Of a stretch of DNA of 64,000 bases, positions 8,525 to 17,256 are shown piece after piece. Below the pieces are notes generated by a model, which saw only the letters and a program-made list of their open reading frames with translations, ran no database searches and had not been told where the DNA came from. Made by a program: the position numbers and the translations under genes. Positions within the stretch are counted from its first letter, which is position 1; each line of letters opens with the position of its first letter. The stretch comes from Frankia sp. AiPa1 (GTDB lineage Bacteria; Actinomycetota; Actinomycetes; Frankiales; Frankiaceae): assembly GCF_023243075.1 (NCBI RefSeq), contig NZ_JALKFZ020000142.1, positions 1 through 64,000 on the forward strand, written 5' to 3'.

Positions 8525-8570
8525 CCGCCCGGCCATGTCAGCCCGTCCCGGCCATGTCAGCCCGTCCCGG
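8525..8570. repeat. Short direct repeats after egtD
   Basis: CCCGGCCATGTCAGCCCGT occurs at 8528-8546 and again at 8547-8565, followed by a partial third copy. The repeats lie in the 137-bp gap between the convergent genes egtD and ilvD and lead into the hairpin at 8561-8594. Confidence 0.75.
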
Positions 8571-8594
8571 CAGTGTCCACCAGGCCGGGACGGG
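8561..8594. terminator. Bidirectional terminator-like hairpin between egtD and ilvD
   Basis: CCCGTCCCGG (8561-8570) and CCGGGACGGG (8585-8594) form a perfect 10-bp stem with a 14-nt loop. There is no U-tract, as is usual in high-GC actinobacteria. It lies midway between two convergent genes and could serve both. Confidence 0.65.
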
Positions 8595-8619
8595 TCCCGC
8601 TCAGCCCGGAAGACGACGC

Positions 8620-10470
8620 TCAGCCGAGCAGCGTGACGTCGCGCGCGGCGCCGGTCGACGCGGAGGTTGCCATCGCCGCGTAGGCGCGCAGCGCCGCCGA
8701 GACCGGACGCTGGCGGTCCGTCGGCCGGTAGCCACCAGCCGCTTCCTGTTCGGCTCGCCGCCGGTCAAGCTCCTCGTCCGGCACGACCAGTTCCAGGCGC
8801 CGGGCCGGGATGTCGATCTCGATGATGTCCCCGTCGCGGACCAGGGCGATCGTGCCTCCGTGCGCCGCCTCGGGCGAGACGTGCCCGATCGACAGGCCCG
8901 AGCTGCCGCCGGAGAACCGTCCATCGGTGATCAGCGCGCACTTGGGGCCGAGGCCACGCCCCTTGAGAAAAGCCGTCGGGTAGAGCATCTCCTGCATGCC
9001 CGGACCGCCACGGGGCCCCTCGTACCGGACGATGATGACGTCGCCGGCCTGGACCCGCTTGTTCAGGATGGCGTCGACCGCCTCCTCCTGGCTCTCGACG
9101 ACCAGCGCCGGGCCGCGGAACGTCCACTGGCTCTCGTCCACCCCGGCCGTCTTCACGACCGCGCCATCGGCGGCGAGGTTGCCGAACAGCACCGCAAGGC
9201 CGCCTTCGACCGAGTAGGCGTGCTCGACCGAGCGGATGCAGCCGTTCTCGGCGTCGGTGTCCAGGGACTCCCAGCGGTTCGTCGAGCTGAACGGCTCGAT
9301 CGTGCGCACCCCGCCCGGCGCGGCATGGAACAGCTCGACCGCGTCCGGCGACGGGTTCGTGCCACGCACGTCCCACCGCTCGAGAAATTCGCGCAGGCTG
9401 GCCGCGTGCACCGAGTGCGTGGTCGCATCGAGCAGGCCAGCCCGGTCGAGCTCGCCGAGGATCGCCGGGATGCCGCCGGCGCGGTGCACGTCCTCCATGT
9501 GGTAGCGGGTGGAGCTGGGCGCCACCTTGCACAGGCACGGCACGGTGCGGGAGATCTCGTCGATGTCGGCGAGGGTGACCTCGACACCGCCCTCGACCGC
9601 GGCGGCCAGCAGGTGCAGGACGGTGTTCGTCGAGCCGCCCATCGCCACGTCCACGGCGAACGCGTTGCGGAACGCGGCGACGGACGCGATCGACCGGGGC
9701 AGGACGGCGTCGTCGTCCTTCTCGTAGTAACGCCGGGCCAGATCGACGATGACCCGCCCGGCCTCGACGAACAGTTCGCGGCGCGCGGCTGAGGTGGCGA
9801 GAGTCGACCCGTTGCCCGGCAGCGAGAGCCCGATCGCCTCGGTCAGGCAGTTCATCGAGTTCGCGGTGAACATGCCCGAGCATGACCCGCAGGTCGGGCA
9901 GGCCGAGCGTTCGATCGAGGACAGATCGTCGTCGGAGACATCCGGGTTCACCGCCGCCGACATCGCCGTGATCAGATCGAGCTTCGACCGCGCCGTTCCG
10001 CCGGAGATCACCGCGTTGCCGGACTCCATCGCCCCGCCGGAGACGAACACCGTCGGGATGTTCAGCCGCAGCGCCGCGAGCAGCATCCCCGGCGTGATCT
10101 TGTCGCAGTTGGAGATGCAGACCAGCGCGTCCGCGCAGTGCGCGTTGACCATGTACTCGACGCTGTCGGCGATGAGCTCCCGGGACGGCAACGAGTACAG
10201 CATCCCGCCGTGCCCCATCGCGATCCCGTCGTCGACGGCGATCGTGTTGAACTCGCGCGCCACCCCGCCGGATTCGGCCACGGCACCGGCCACCAGTTCG
10301 CCGAGGTGGCGCAGATGCACATGTCCCGGAACGAACTCGGTGAAGCTGTTCGCGACGGCGATGATCGGCTTACCGAAGTCGTCGTCAGTCATGCCGGTGG
10401 CCCGCCACAGGGCGCGGGCACCGGCCATGTTCCGGCCGTGCGTGGTCGTTCGGGAACGCAGTGCGGGCAT
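8620..10470 (-). CDS. ilvD: Dihydroxy-acid dehydratase IlvD
   Basis: IlvD dehydrates 2,3-dihydroxy acids to 2-keto acids in isoleucine and valine synthesis and depends on an iron-sulfur cluster. The 616-residue product from ATG 10470 begins [20 protein letters not shown], the usual start, and matches the E. coli enzyme in length. Cluster-region motifs are present: [11 protein letters not shown] and [16 protein letters not shown], plus [11 protein letters not shown] and [12 protein letters not shown] near the C-terminus. The frame remains open upstream of 10470, but those residues lie outside the family. It is a single gene, convergent with the egt operon. Confidence 0.97.
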   Translation of the reverse strand: MPALRSRTTTHGRNMAGARALWRATGMTDDDFGKPIIAVANSFTEFVPGHVHLRHLGELVAGAVAESGGVAREFNTIAVDDGIAMGHGGMLYSLPSRELIADSVEYMVNAHCADALVCISNCDKITPGMLLAALRLNIPTVFVSGGAMESGNAVISGGTARSKLDLITAMSAAVNPDVSDDDLSSIERSACPTCGSCSGMFTANSMNCLTEAIGLSLPGNGSTLATSAARRELFVEAGRVIVDLARRYYEKDDDAVLPRSIASVAAFRNAFAVDVAMGGSTNTVLHLLAAAVEGGVEVTLADIDEISRTVPCLCKVAPSSTRYHMEDVHRAGGIPAILGELDRAGLLDATTHSVHAASLREFLERWDVRGTNPSPDAVELFHAAPGGVRTIEPFSSTNRWESLDTDAENGCIRSVEHAYSVEGGLAVLFGNLAADGAVVKTAGVDESQWTFRGPALVVESQEEAVDAILNKRVQAGDVIIVRYEGPRGGPGMQEMLYPTAFLKGRGLGPKCALITDGRFSGGSSGLSIGHVSPEAAHGGTIALVRDGDIIEIDIPARRLELVVPDEELDRRRAEQEAAGGYRPTDRQRPVSAALRAYAAMATSASTGAARDVTLLG

Positions 10471-10698
10471 CTCGACCTCGGGGCTCACATCGGCAACGGG
10501 CGTCACCCTGGCGCCGCCTACCACGGTTGGCGGCCGCGTTCGGCGAACCACAGTCGAGCCACCGAGGGCGGCCGCTGGCGGCGGTCATGGGTGCTGAGAC
10601 GACGGTACGCCACATGGCGGACGCGACACCGCAGCCCGATACCGTACGCCAGCGTGCCAGCCGAACAGCGTGACAGCCGAGCAGCGTCGTAAGCCGGG

Positions 10699-11904
10699 TC
10701 AGGTTTCCGGGCTGCCCGGGTCCTGGGAGGGTGGGTCGCCGGCGGCGTCCGGCGGGGGTGCGGCGAAGGGATAGCCCGCGATCCGCCGCCCGGCGCCCCT
10801 GCCACCGGCCGGCGGCTCAGGCCATGCGCCGGAATCGTCCTGACCGGGCCGAGCGCCCTCGTCGTTCGGCTCGCTGCCGGCCCACGATCCGGGAGTGGCG
10901 TCTGCTCCACGGCCAGCTACCGGTCGGGCTCCGGGGCCGGGCCGGGGCCCGGACCTGCCGCCGGACGCACCGCCGTGCTGCCCGGGACGTTCTCCGGGCC
11001 CGGCCGTGCCCCTCCGATCCGGGTCGGGTGGGGCGGGCAACGAGTCGAAGTCCGGCAGGAAGTCCGGGATGTAGGGGACCTCGTCCAGCGGTGGGAGGTC
11101 CGCAGCCAGGTCCTCGCCCGCCGGCTGGCGGCCCGCGGGCGACGTCGGCCCGCCACCGAGGGCCGGCGGATCCCAAGCCTGGTCCGGCGACGGCCCAGAC
11201 TGGGACGGCTGCGCGGGTGCTGGGGATTGGCCGGACTCGGCCAGCCAATCCGTCCCATCGGGCTGCTGGCCGGGGATACCTGAGGGGCCGGGCCGGCCGG
11301 AATGCCCAGCAGATCCCGGCCAGCCAGACTGGCCGGCATAACCGGGTGCCCCGCCCTGGCCCAGATAGCCACCGTGACCCGACTGGCCGAATCGCCCCGG
11401 CTGACCGGGCTGACCGAACCGGCCGGGCTGGCCGAACTGCCCCGGGTAGCCCGGCTGGCCCGAAAAGCCGGGGGCGCCCGGCTGGCCGGGGCCTGGATAG
11501 CCGGACTGCCCCGCCGAACCTGGCCCGGCCGGGTAACCCGGAGCACCCGGATAACCCTGCGCCCCGGGGGGAAACGCCTGGCCTGGCGTTTGACCGGGCT
11601 GCTGCGGGCCGGCGGGCTGTCTCCTGGACGGTGGACGGCGGCGGCGCCACTGGTCGCGGATCACCCAGACCAGGCCGAGCGAGGCGACGGTCCCGGCGAA
11701 TGGCGCGACCGAGTGCTCGGAGAAGATCAGAGAGATGGTCAGGACGAGCGTGAAGAGGTAGCCGGAGACGAAGAAGACGAACGGCCGGATCCGGAACTCG
11801 CTGATCCGGTTCCGCAGCACGATCGCCGGGAGAAGCCAGATCAGGAAGCCGAAGAAGGCCGCCGCCAGCGGGGCGACAAACAGGAAGCCGAAGAAGTTCG
11901 CCAT
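10699..11904 (-). CDS. Membrane protein with collagen-like Gly/Pro-rich domain
   Basis: This 401-residue protein begins with about three hydrophobic segments (residues 5-25, 40-62 and 66-82), ending at the basic stop WVIRDQWRRRRPP. After this comes a long Gly/Pro/Gln-rich region (about residues 95-210) with many GxPG and GYPG repeats resembling collagen-like or elastin-like sequence. The rest is acidic/Pro-rich (PPLDEVPYIPDFLPDFDSLP), ending with more Gly/Pro-rich sequence. I do not recognise a family for the membrane part. The positive-inside rule suggests the repetitive tail is cytoplasmic. It lies 27 bp after the ABM-domain gene on the same strand and may be cotranscribed. Function unknown. 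Confidence 0.65.
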   Translation of the reverse strand: MANFFGFLFVAPLAAAFFGFLIWLLPAIVLRNRISEFRIRPFVFFVSGYLFTLVLTISLIFSEHSVAPFAGTVASLGLVWVIRDQWRRRRPPSRRQPAGPQQPGQTPGQAFPPGAQGYPGAPGYPAGPGSAGQSGYPGPGQPGAPGFSGQPGYPGQFGQPGRFGQPGQPGRFGQSGHGGYLGQGGAPGYAGQSGWPGSAGHSGRPGPSGIPGQQPDGTDWLAESGQSPAPAQPSQSGPSPDQAWDPPALGGGPTSPAGRQPAGEDLAADLPPLDEVPYIPDFLPDFDSLPAPPDPDRRGTAGPGERPGQHGGASGGRSGPRPGPGARPVAGRGADATPGSWAGSEPNDEGARPGQDDSGAWPEPPAGGRGAGRRIAGYPFAAPPPDAAGDPPSQDPGSPET

Positions 11905-11931
11905 GGTCAGGAGTCCAGCCGGCCGGCAGGT

Positions 11932-12312
11932 TCAGACCAACGCAGGCCCGATGTCGGCGCTGTGCGCGACATCGGGCGGCGCGGCGAAGTACGGCCCCAG
12001 CGCCGCGCGCCAGTGGACGAACCGCTCGGACTCGCGGAAGTCCACGAGGTGACGCTCGAGCGCATCCCATTCGACGAGCAGCACGTAGCTGGATGGCGAC
12101 TCGACACCGCGGGTCATCCGTGCGAATCGGCACCCGGGTGTGCCGACCAGTTCGGGGCGCACCTGGTGGTAAGCGTCCTCGAAGGCCCGCTCGGTTCCGG
12201 GCCGGACCTCGAACCGGGCGATCTCGAGCACGGCCGTCACGGCGGCGCCATCGACCGCTGCGCCCGGCCGCGGGGTGTCCACCGCGGCGGTGCCACTCGT
12301 GTCGTCACTCAC
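11932..12312 (-). CDS. Antibiotic biosynthesis monooxygenase (ABM) domain protein
   Basis: This 126-residue protein starts at GTG 12312 with GAGGAG seven bases upstream. After about 25 flexible residues it shows the single ABM dimeric alpha/beta-barrel pattern: LEIARFEVRPGTERAFEDAY, then PGCRFARMTRGVESPSSYVLLVEWDAL, then HLVDFRESERFVHWRAALGPYF. The family includes small cofactor-free monooxygenases and haem-degrading enzymes, but many members have no known substrate, and no specific reaction can be assigned here. The next gene on the strand is the collagen-like membrane protein, which may share its transcript. Confidence 0.8.
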   Translation of the reverse strand: MSDDTSGTAAVDTPRPGAAVDGAAVTAVLEIARFEVRPGTERAFEDAYHQVRPELVGTPGCRFARMTRGVESPSSYVLLVEWDALERHLVDFRESERFVHWRAALGPYFAAPPDVAHSADIGPALV

Positions 12313-12480
12313 CTGGCGTCTCCTCGCGTCCTGCGCTCGGGCCGCGACCTCGACGGCCGCCCGGAGTCATGGTGCGTCCAGTGTGTCACCGCTGGGGCAG
12401 CCGATGGGCGGAGCATCCCACTTCGGACCGTATCCGGCACCGAGGACAAGGACCCGGGCCGGGCGCGCAGCGCCGGAACA

Positions 12481-14742
12481 TCAGTTGGCCATGTCGACGA
12501 AGCGGGAGTAGTGGCCCTGGAAGGCGACGGTGACGGTGCCGGTCGGACCGTTGCGGTGCTTGGCGATGATGAGATCCGCCTCGCCGGCGCGAGCGGACTC
12601 CTTTTCCACCGCATCCTCCCGGTAGAGCAGGATGACCGCGTCCGCGTCCTGTTCGAGGCTGCCGGACTCGCGCAGGTCGGAGACCTGGGGGCGCTTGTCG
12701 GCACGCTGCTCGGAGGCGCGGTTGAGCTGGGAGATGGCAACCACCGGCACCTCGAGCTCCTTGGCCAGCAGCTTCAGGGACCGAGAGATCTCGCTGACCT
12801 CCTGCTGGCGGCTCTCGACCTTCTTCGGCGAGGACATGAGCTGCAGGTAGTCGAGGATGACCAGGCGCAGCTCGTTGCGCTGCTTGAGCCGCCGTGCCTT
12901 GGCCCGGATCTCCATCATGGTCAGGTGCGGGCTGTCGTCGATGAACAGCGGCGCCTCGGCCACCTCCCCCATCCGGCGGGCCAGGCGCCCCCAGTCCTCC
13001 TCGGTGAGCCGACCGGTGCGGATGTTCTGCAGCGACACGCGCGCCTCGGCGGACAGCAGCCGCATGGTGATCTCCATGCGGCTCATCTCCAACGAGAAGA
13101 TGACCGACGTCATCCCGTTCTTGATCGACGCCGCACGTGCGAAGTCCAGCCCCAGAGTCGAGTTGTGCGTCGGAATGCAGGCTTCGCCTGCCAGGTAGAG
13201 ATGATCCGAGTTGTCGACCTCGACGCATCGGACCGGCACAGGCTGGATCGGCCGGACAGCTGTGATGTAGCGCAGCCCTACCCCCGGATAGCCGGTCGGC
13301 CGCAGCCGCTGCGCCTTGCCAGTAAGCCGGAACACCTGATCCTGCGGAGCGAAATCGATCGTGAAACGGGTAGAGGCCGCCTCCGACCTCCCCCGCACCC
13401 GCTTCGTCGTGACGGTCGCCCGGTATCCCAGCGAAAGGACAAGCTCGCGAACGTCACGGACAAGTCGCGCGTCGGTGGACGTGAACTCCACGGTCGACCC
13501 GTTGCTCGCCACAGTGCCGCCGGTGTCGAACAAACCCGCCAACAAGTCACGTCGTTGCTGCTCGGCAGCCCGCAGGTAGGAGGCGGGGATGTGCTTGATC
13601 TCGGGATCCGTGGACGTCAGGCTGGCCGTGGCCGAAGTGCCATCTCCGAGGCACGCGCCAAGCAGATAGGGGTCGAGAGGAAGGTCGACGACCGGCAGCT
13701 GGAAGGGCCGGGCGACGTGCACCGCGTGGTTGGCTCGGTTGTCCCCCGTCGGGCAACGTAGGGTGCGCGCGATCTCCTCCGTTGTGACTGGCCTGGTGAG
13801 CACCCCGACACGGGCCTCAGACCGATCCGTGGCAGCACGGCGATCCGCTCTCGTCTCGGTGACCCACTGATGCTGGGCATCGGCGACGATCACGGATCCG
13901 TCTGAGAACTCGACCTCGTAACACGGCCGCCCGTGCATCACTTCGGTGGCGGCGACCACTCGCGTCGGGCGCCCATCGGCGCCGATCAGCTCATCGCCAA
14001 CGGCCACGCGCCCCATCGTCGTCCAGCCACCCGGTGTGGGAAGCGGCGTATCGAGCGCGAGGGCCTTTCCGACGGCCGGCCGGGCGGCGATGATCCAGAG
14101 CTGGCCGCCGTGCAGGCCGTTGGTGAGCTCGTCGAGATCGGTGAAACCGGTCGGCACGCCGGTGAGCGAGCCCTCGTGACCCGCGATCGACTCGATCTCC
14201 TCCAACGCGGGATTGAGAAGCTCACCCAGCGGAAGATAGTCGTCGTTGGTGCGCCGCTCGGTGACCTCGTAGACGGCGGCCTGGGCCCGGTCGACCACGT
14301 CGCTGACGTCGGGCGCGGCGCCGAAGGCGAGCTGCACGATGCGGGTACCGGCCTCAGCCAGGCGGCGCAGGGTGGCCTTCTCGCCGACGATCCGGGCGTA
14401 GTAGCCGGCGTTCGCCGCGGTGGGCACGCTCGAGATCAGCGTGTGCAGATAGCCGGGGCCACCGACGCGCTCGAGCATGTCGCGCCGGCCGAGCTCGGCG
14501 GCCACGCTGATCACATCGGCCGGCTCCCCGCGGCCGTAGAGATCACCGATGACCTCGTAGACGGTGCCGTGGGCCGGGCGGTAGAAGTCCGTCATCCGCA
14601 GGACCTCGACGACGTCGGCGATGGCGTCCTTCGACAGCAGCATGCCGCCAAGCACGCTCTGCTCGGCCGGGAGGTCGTGTGGCGGCGTCCGGTCGAACTC
14701 CGGCGAACCGCCGGCACCACGCGAGATCTCGGTGACGCTCAC
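12481..14742 (-). CDS. dnaB: Replicative DNA helicase DnaB with an intein in the P-loop
   Basis: DnaB is the ring helicase that unwinds the replication fork. The precursor is 753 residues from GTG 14742, which has a purine-rich GGGAGGGGG just upstream; splicing would give about 452 residues, the normal size. The N-terminal extein holds the DnaB N-domain (AEQSVLGGMLLSKDAIADVV) and the RecA-like domain up to RPAVGK. The C-terminal extein resumes STLGLDFARAASIKNG and contains LRLVILDYLQLMSS (Walker B), AISQLNRASEQRADKRP and the final LIIAKHRNGPTG. The Walker A Lys and Ser/Thr are therefore separated by the intein, so helicase activity needs splicing. It is downstream of rplI on the same strand but separated by 785 bp carrying its own regulatory sites. 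Confidence 0.96.
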   Translation of the reverse strand: MSVTEISRGAGGSPEFDRTPPHDLPAEQSVLGGMLLSKDAIADVVEVLRMTDFYRPAHGTVYEVIGDLYGRGEPADVISVAAELGRRDMLERVGGPGYLHTLISSVPTAANAGYYARIVGEKATLRRLAEAGTRIVQLAFGAAPDVSDVVDRAQAAVYEVTERRTNDDYLPLGELLNPALEEIESIAGHEGSLTGVPTGFTDLDELTNGLHGGQLWIIAARPAVGKALALDTPLPTPGGWTTMGRVAVGDELIGADGRPTRVVAATEVMHGRPCYEVEFSDGSVIVADAQHQWVTETRADRRAATDRSEARVGVLTRPVTTEEIARTLRCPTGDNRANHAVHVARPFQLPVVDLPLDPYLLGACLGDGTSATASLTSTDPEIKHIPASYLRAAEQQRRDLLAGLFDTGGTVASNGSTVEFTSTDARLVRDVRELVLSLGYRATVTTKRVRGRSEAASTRFTIDFAPQDQVFRLTGKAQRLRPTGYPGVGLRYITAVRPIQPVPVRCVEVDNSDHLYLAGEACIPTHNSTLGLDFARAASIKNGMTSVIFSLEMSRMEITMRLLSAEARVSLQNIRTGRLTEEDWGRLARRMGEVAEAPLFIDDSPHLTMMEIRAKARRLKQRNELRLVILDYLQLMSSPKKVESRQQEVSEISRSLKLLAKELEVPVVAISQLNRASEQRADKRPQVSDLRESGSLEQDADAVILLYREDAVEKESARAGEADLIIAKHRNGPTGTVTVAFQGHYSRFVDMAN
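13162..14064 (-). mobile_element. Class 3-type DnaB intein with decayed LAGLIDADG endonuclease
   Basis: This in-frame 301-residue insertion (precursor residues 227-527) lies between the Walker A Lys and Ser. It begins with Ala, not Cys or Ser (ALALDTPLPTP), and ends CIPTHN followed by Ser. The class 3 triplet is visible: Trp67 in DAQHQWVT (block B), Cys280 in VRCVEVDNSDH (block F) and Thr299 before the terminal His-Asn (block G). Splicing should therefore use the block F Cys as first nucleophile. The central region holds two LAGLIDADG-like motifs, LLGACLGDGT (134-143) and LLAGLFDTGG (174-183). Only about 30 residues separate them, and the second has Gly where the catalytic Asp is expected. 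The endonuclease is probably inactive while splicing is retained. Confidence 0.9.
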
Positions 14743-14853
14743 GAGGCCCCCTCCCGACTCGGCCGGCCCGTCTCGACCCAGTCCCGGCCGGCCCGCCTCG
14801 GCCGACCCGCTTCGGCCGGACCCGGCGGCGCCAGTCTGACCGCAGCCATCTTT

Positions 14854-14867
14854 CGAACATATGTTCG
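14854..14867. promoter_or_regulatory. LexA-type SOS box upstream of dnaB
   Basis: CGAACATATGTTCG is a perfect 14-bp palindrome matching the Gram-positive/actinobacterial LexA box (CGAAC-N4-GTTCG). It lies about 112 bp upstream of the dnaB start codon, a position fit for promoter control. No other gene start is nearby, so dnaB is the natural target. Confidence 0.75.
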
Positions 14868-15171
14868 CATCGACTCGGGTGGAGGTCAACCAGGCGCGCC
14901 GTGGCCCGAGCCAGGGCCGTGCCGCGTCGCCGACGCTCCGGCGTCCTCCCGGATCCCAGCCGGATGCCGGATACGCATCCCGCGCAGATCCTGAAAATCC
15001 CTGCACATCTGAAAATCCCTGTGCAGACCCTGGGCCTGCTTCTCCCTGGCAGGCCCCCGTCCCGGGCCCCGAAGTGCATCCCGACGTGCATCCAGACAGG
15101 TGTCCGGCGGACCGGAGGCTCCAGCCTGACCGGCCCGACCCTACGGACCGGCAGGCCCTGTCGCCAAGAAG

Positions 15172-15259
15172 TTATCCACAGGCATCTGTGGATAGAGTGT
15201 GGATAACTGGCCGGATCCTGGGGAGAAGCTCGGGACAGTCGGCGCCCATCTGTGGACAA
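15172..15259. promoter_or_regulatory. DnaA-box cluster outside oriC
   Basis: TTATCCACA at 15172-15180 is a perfect DnaA box. TGTGGATAG at 15187-15195 has one mismatch in inverted orientation, TGTGGATAA at 15198-15206 is perfect, and TGTGGACAA at 15251-15259 is the high-GC actinobacterial form. The first two form a 9-bp inverted repeat with a 4-nt loop (15173-15194). A weaker TGTGGAAAA follows at 15317-15325. The cluster is about 42 kb from dnaA. Confidence 0.7.
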
Positions 15260-15383
15260 CAGATGACCCCAGGGCCGAGGAAATCCAGGTGCGCCGCACA
15301 CCCTCAGCCGGCCCCCTGTGGAAAACGAACAGGCGAAAAAACTTTCCGGCTGGGACTCATCCCCGTGGAGTCCCCCGAACGCG

Positions 15384-15434
15384 GAACTCCCCCGAAACCG
15401 CCACCTGTGTAGTGGGGCGATACCGGGGGAGTTC
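15384..15434 (-). terminator. Hairpin downstream of rplI
   Basis: GAACTCCCCCG (15384-15394) and CGGGGGAGTTC (15424-15434) form a perfect 11-bp stem around a 29-nt loop that can itself fold. It begins about 94 bp past the rplI stop codon and probably ends the rpsF-ssb-rpsR-rplI transcript. No U-tract is present. Confidence 0.55.
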
Positions 15435-15527
15435 TTTCCCAACGGGACGGATGCGGGATCGGAGAAACCCGCACCCGATCCCGCCGGGGCGTTTCCGGAC
15501 CAGGCCTCGTGGCCGGGCGCCTGGAGA

Positions 15528-15974
15528 CTATGCCTTGCGGACCTGGACCTTCAGCGAGGCGGTCACCTCGGGGTGCAGGTGCACCGCGACGGTGTGCGCG
15601 CCAAGCGTCTTGATCGGCGTGGTCAGTTCCACCCGCCGACGGTCCAGGTCGGGGCCGCCTGCGGCCGTTACGGCCGCGACGACGTCCGCCGCCGTCACAG
15701 ATCCGAACAGCCGACCCTCCGTGCCTGCCCGGCTGATCAGGTCGACCTTGAGCCCGCCGAGCTGGCCGGCGATCTCGTTGGCGTGGTCGAGGTCGCGGAC
15801 CGCCCGGGCAGCCCGGGCCCGCTTGATCTGCTCGACCTGGCGCTCGGCCCCCCGGGTCGCGAGAATCGCGTACTTGCGCGGCACCAGGTAGTTGCGTCCG
15901 TAGCCGTTCGCGACGTCGACGATGTCACCCGGGCTACCGAGCCCGGGGACCTCCTGAGTCAGGATGAGCTTCAT
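15528..15974 (-). CDS. rplI: 50S ribosomal protein L9
   Basis: This 148-residue protein starts MKLILTQEVPGLGSPGDIVD and continues VANGYGRNYLVPRKYAI, the conserved rRNA-binding N-domain of L9. After the long connecting helix comes the C-domain (KTLGAHTVAVHLHPEVTASL). Length and termini are normal. It follows rpsR by 11 bp and is the last gene of the rpsF-ssb-rpsR-rplI cluster. Confidence 0.97.
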   Translation of the reverse strand: MKLILTQEVPGLGSPGDIVDVANGYGRNYLVPRKYAILATRGAERQVEQIKRARAARAVRDLDHANEIAGQLGGLKVDLISRAGTEGRLFGSVTAADVVAAVTAAGGPDLDRRRVELTTPIKTLGAHTVAVHLHPEVTASLKVQVRKA

Positions 15975-15985
15975 CGCGTGACCCC

Positions 15986-16222
15986 CTACCGCGCCGAGGC
16001 GGTGTAGGGCAGCAGCGCCATCTCGCGGCTGTTCTTCACCGCGGTGGCGACGTCCCGCTGGTGCTGACTGCAGTTGCCGCTCACCCGACGGGCGCGGATC
16101 TTGCCCCGGTCAGAGATGTACTTGCGCAGCAGGGACGTGTCCTTGAAGTCGATGTACTCGACTTTGTCCTTGCAGAAGATGCAAACCTTCTTCTTGGGTT
16201 TGCGCACGGCCGCCTTGGCCAT
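15986..16222 (-). CDS. rpsR: 30S ribosomal protein S18, zinc-binding (C+) type
   Basis: This 78-residue protein starts at ATG 16222 with AGGAG seven bases upstream. It has the S18 core ([20 protein letters not shown], then [19 protein letters not shown]). It keeps CIFCKDK near residues 13-19 plus a further Cys and His in GNCSQHQ, the zinc-ribbon ligands of the C+ form, rather than the zinc-independent paralogue that some actinobacteria induce under zinc limitation. It lies between ssb and rplI. Confidence 0.97.
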   Translation of the reverse strand: MAKAAVRKPKKKVCIFCKDKVEYIDFKDTSLLRKYISDRGKIRARRVSGNCSQHQRDVATAVKNSREMALLPYTASAR

Positions 16223-16272
16223 GGACGTGCTCCTACCTCGTTGTGCCGTCCTCGATGACGACGACCGGCCGC

Positions 16273-16863
16273 TCAAAACGGAGGCTCGTCTGAGAAGCCA
16301 CCGGCCGGCTGCTGCGACCAGGGGTCATCGTTCGGGGCACCGCCGCCGTAGCCACCGCCGGACCCGCCCGCCGGCGCGCCACTGGCGGGTGCGCCACCGG
16401 CGGGTGCGCCGTAGCTGCCGCCACCGCCGTAACCGCCACTTCCGCTGGGCCCGCCGCCGTAGCCACCGCCACCGCCACCGCCACCCGCGCCACCACCACG
16501 GGCGGCGCGGACGACCTTGGCAGTCGCGTAGCGCAGGCTCGGGCCGACCTCGTCGACCTCAAGCTCGATCACAGTGCGTTTCTCACCCTCACGCGTCTCG
16601 AACGAACGCTGCTTGAGCCGGCCGGACACGATCACCCGGGCGCCCTTCTGCAGCGACTCGGCGACGTTCTCCGCGGCCTGCCGCCACACGGAGCAGCGCA
16701 GGAACAGCGCCTCGCCGTCTTTCCACTCGTTTGTCTGGCGGTCCAGCGTGCGCGGAGTGGATGCCACGGTGAAGCTGGCAACCGCGGCGCCGTTCGGCGT
16801 GAACCGCAACTCAGGGTCGTTGGTCAGGTTGCCAACGACGGTGATGACAGTCTCACCGGCCAT
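16273..16863 (-). CDS. ssb: Single-stranded DNA-binding protein
   Basis: This 196-residue protein from ATG 16863 begins [20 protein letters not shown] and has the OB-fold DNA-binding domain over about residues 1-115 ([37 protein letters not shown]). It is followed by a Gly-rich flexible linker of about 65 residues and the acidic partner-binding tip DEPPF, equivalent to the DDDIPF tail of other bacteria. It coats single-stranded DNA at forks and repair sites. It sits between rpsF and rpsR, 50 bp from rpsR. Confidence 0.97.
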   Translation of the reverse strand: MAGETVITVVGNLTNDPELRFTPNGAAVASFTVASTPRTLDRQTNEWKDGEALFLRCSVWRQAAENVAESLQKGARVIVSGRLKQRSFETREGEKRTVIELEVDEVGPSLRYATAKVVRAARGGGAGGGGGGGGYGGGPSGSGGYGGGGSYGAPAGGAPASGAPAGGSGGGYGGGAPNDDPWSQQPAGGFSDEPPF

Positions 16864-16926
16864 GGGCGCCCTCCCGGATGTCGGTGGCCCACGCCGGCGC
16901 ATGCCCCGCCGTCGCCGCGGACCGGG

Positions 16927-17256
16927 TCATGCCGCCGCCACGCGACGGCTCTGGCGAGGCCGCTTCGGCTCGGGGAGCCGGATGACCTTCGTGCGGAGGA
17001 TCGACTCGTTCAGGACGAGCTGACGGTCGAGCTCGGCGACCACGGCCGGCTCGGCGTGCAGGTCGATGACCGCGTAGATACCCTCATGCTTCTTGATGAT
17101 CTCGTAGGCGAGCCGGCGACGACCCCAGATGTCGACCTTCTCAACCACACCGCCGCCCTGCCGGACGACACCGAGGTACTGGTCGAGGGAGGGCGCAACG
17201 GTGCGCTCCTCAAGATCCGGATCGAGGATGACCATCAATTCATAGTGGCGTGCCAA
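16927..17256 (-). CDS. rpsF: 30S ribosomal protein S6
   Basis: This 109-residue protein has the S6 ferredoxin-like fold signature ([55 protein letters not shown]), ending in a basic tail ([12 protein letters not shown]). I chose TTG 17256, which gives the family start L/M-ARHYEL; AGGAGG lies about 11 bases upstream. A GTG four codons earlier is too close to that site. It is the first gene of the rpsF-ssb-rpsR-rplI cluster. Confidence 0.93.
   Translation of the reverse strand: MARHYELMVILDPDLEERTVAPSLDQYLGVVRQGGGVVEKVDIWGRRRLAYEIIKKHEGIYAVIDLHAEPAVVAELDRQLVLNESILRTKVIRLPEPKRPRQSRRVAAA

Larger units (their letters stand above)
14743..15527. other. Long rplI-dnaB intergenic region with regulatory sites
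   Basis: These 785 bp hold no convincing gene; the short frames lack ribosome binding sites and have shadow-like composition. From the dnaB side they contain a perfect LexA-type palindrome (14854-14867), repeats of CTGAAAATCCCTG-like sequence around 14990-15025, a cluster of DnaA boxes (15172-15259, weaker at 15317-15325), and a large hairpin (15384-15434) after rplI. This is unusually long and site-rich for a gap between two housekeeping genes on one strand. Confidence 0.7.

Noticed and set aside
8765..9883. Antisense-frame protein inside ilvD
   Set aside because: It is a shadow of ilvD with biased Arg/Gly composition and no ribosome binding site.
15318..16007. Plus-strand frame across the rplI region
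   Set aside because: It is antisense to rplI; only rplI shows conserved protein features.
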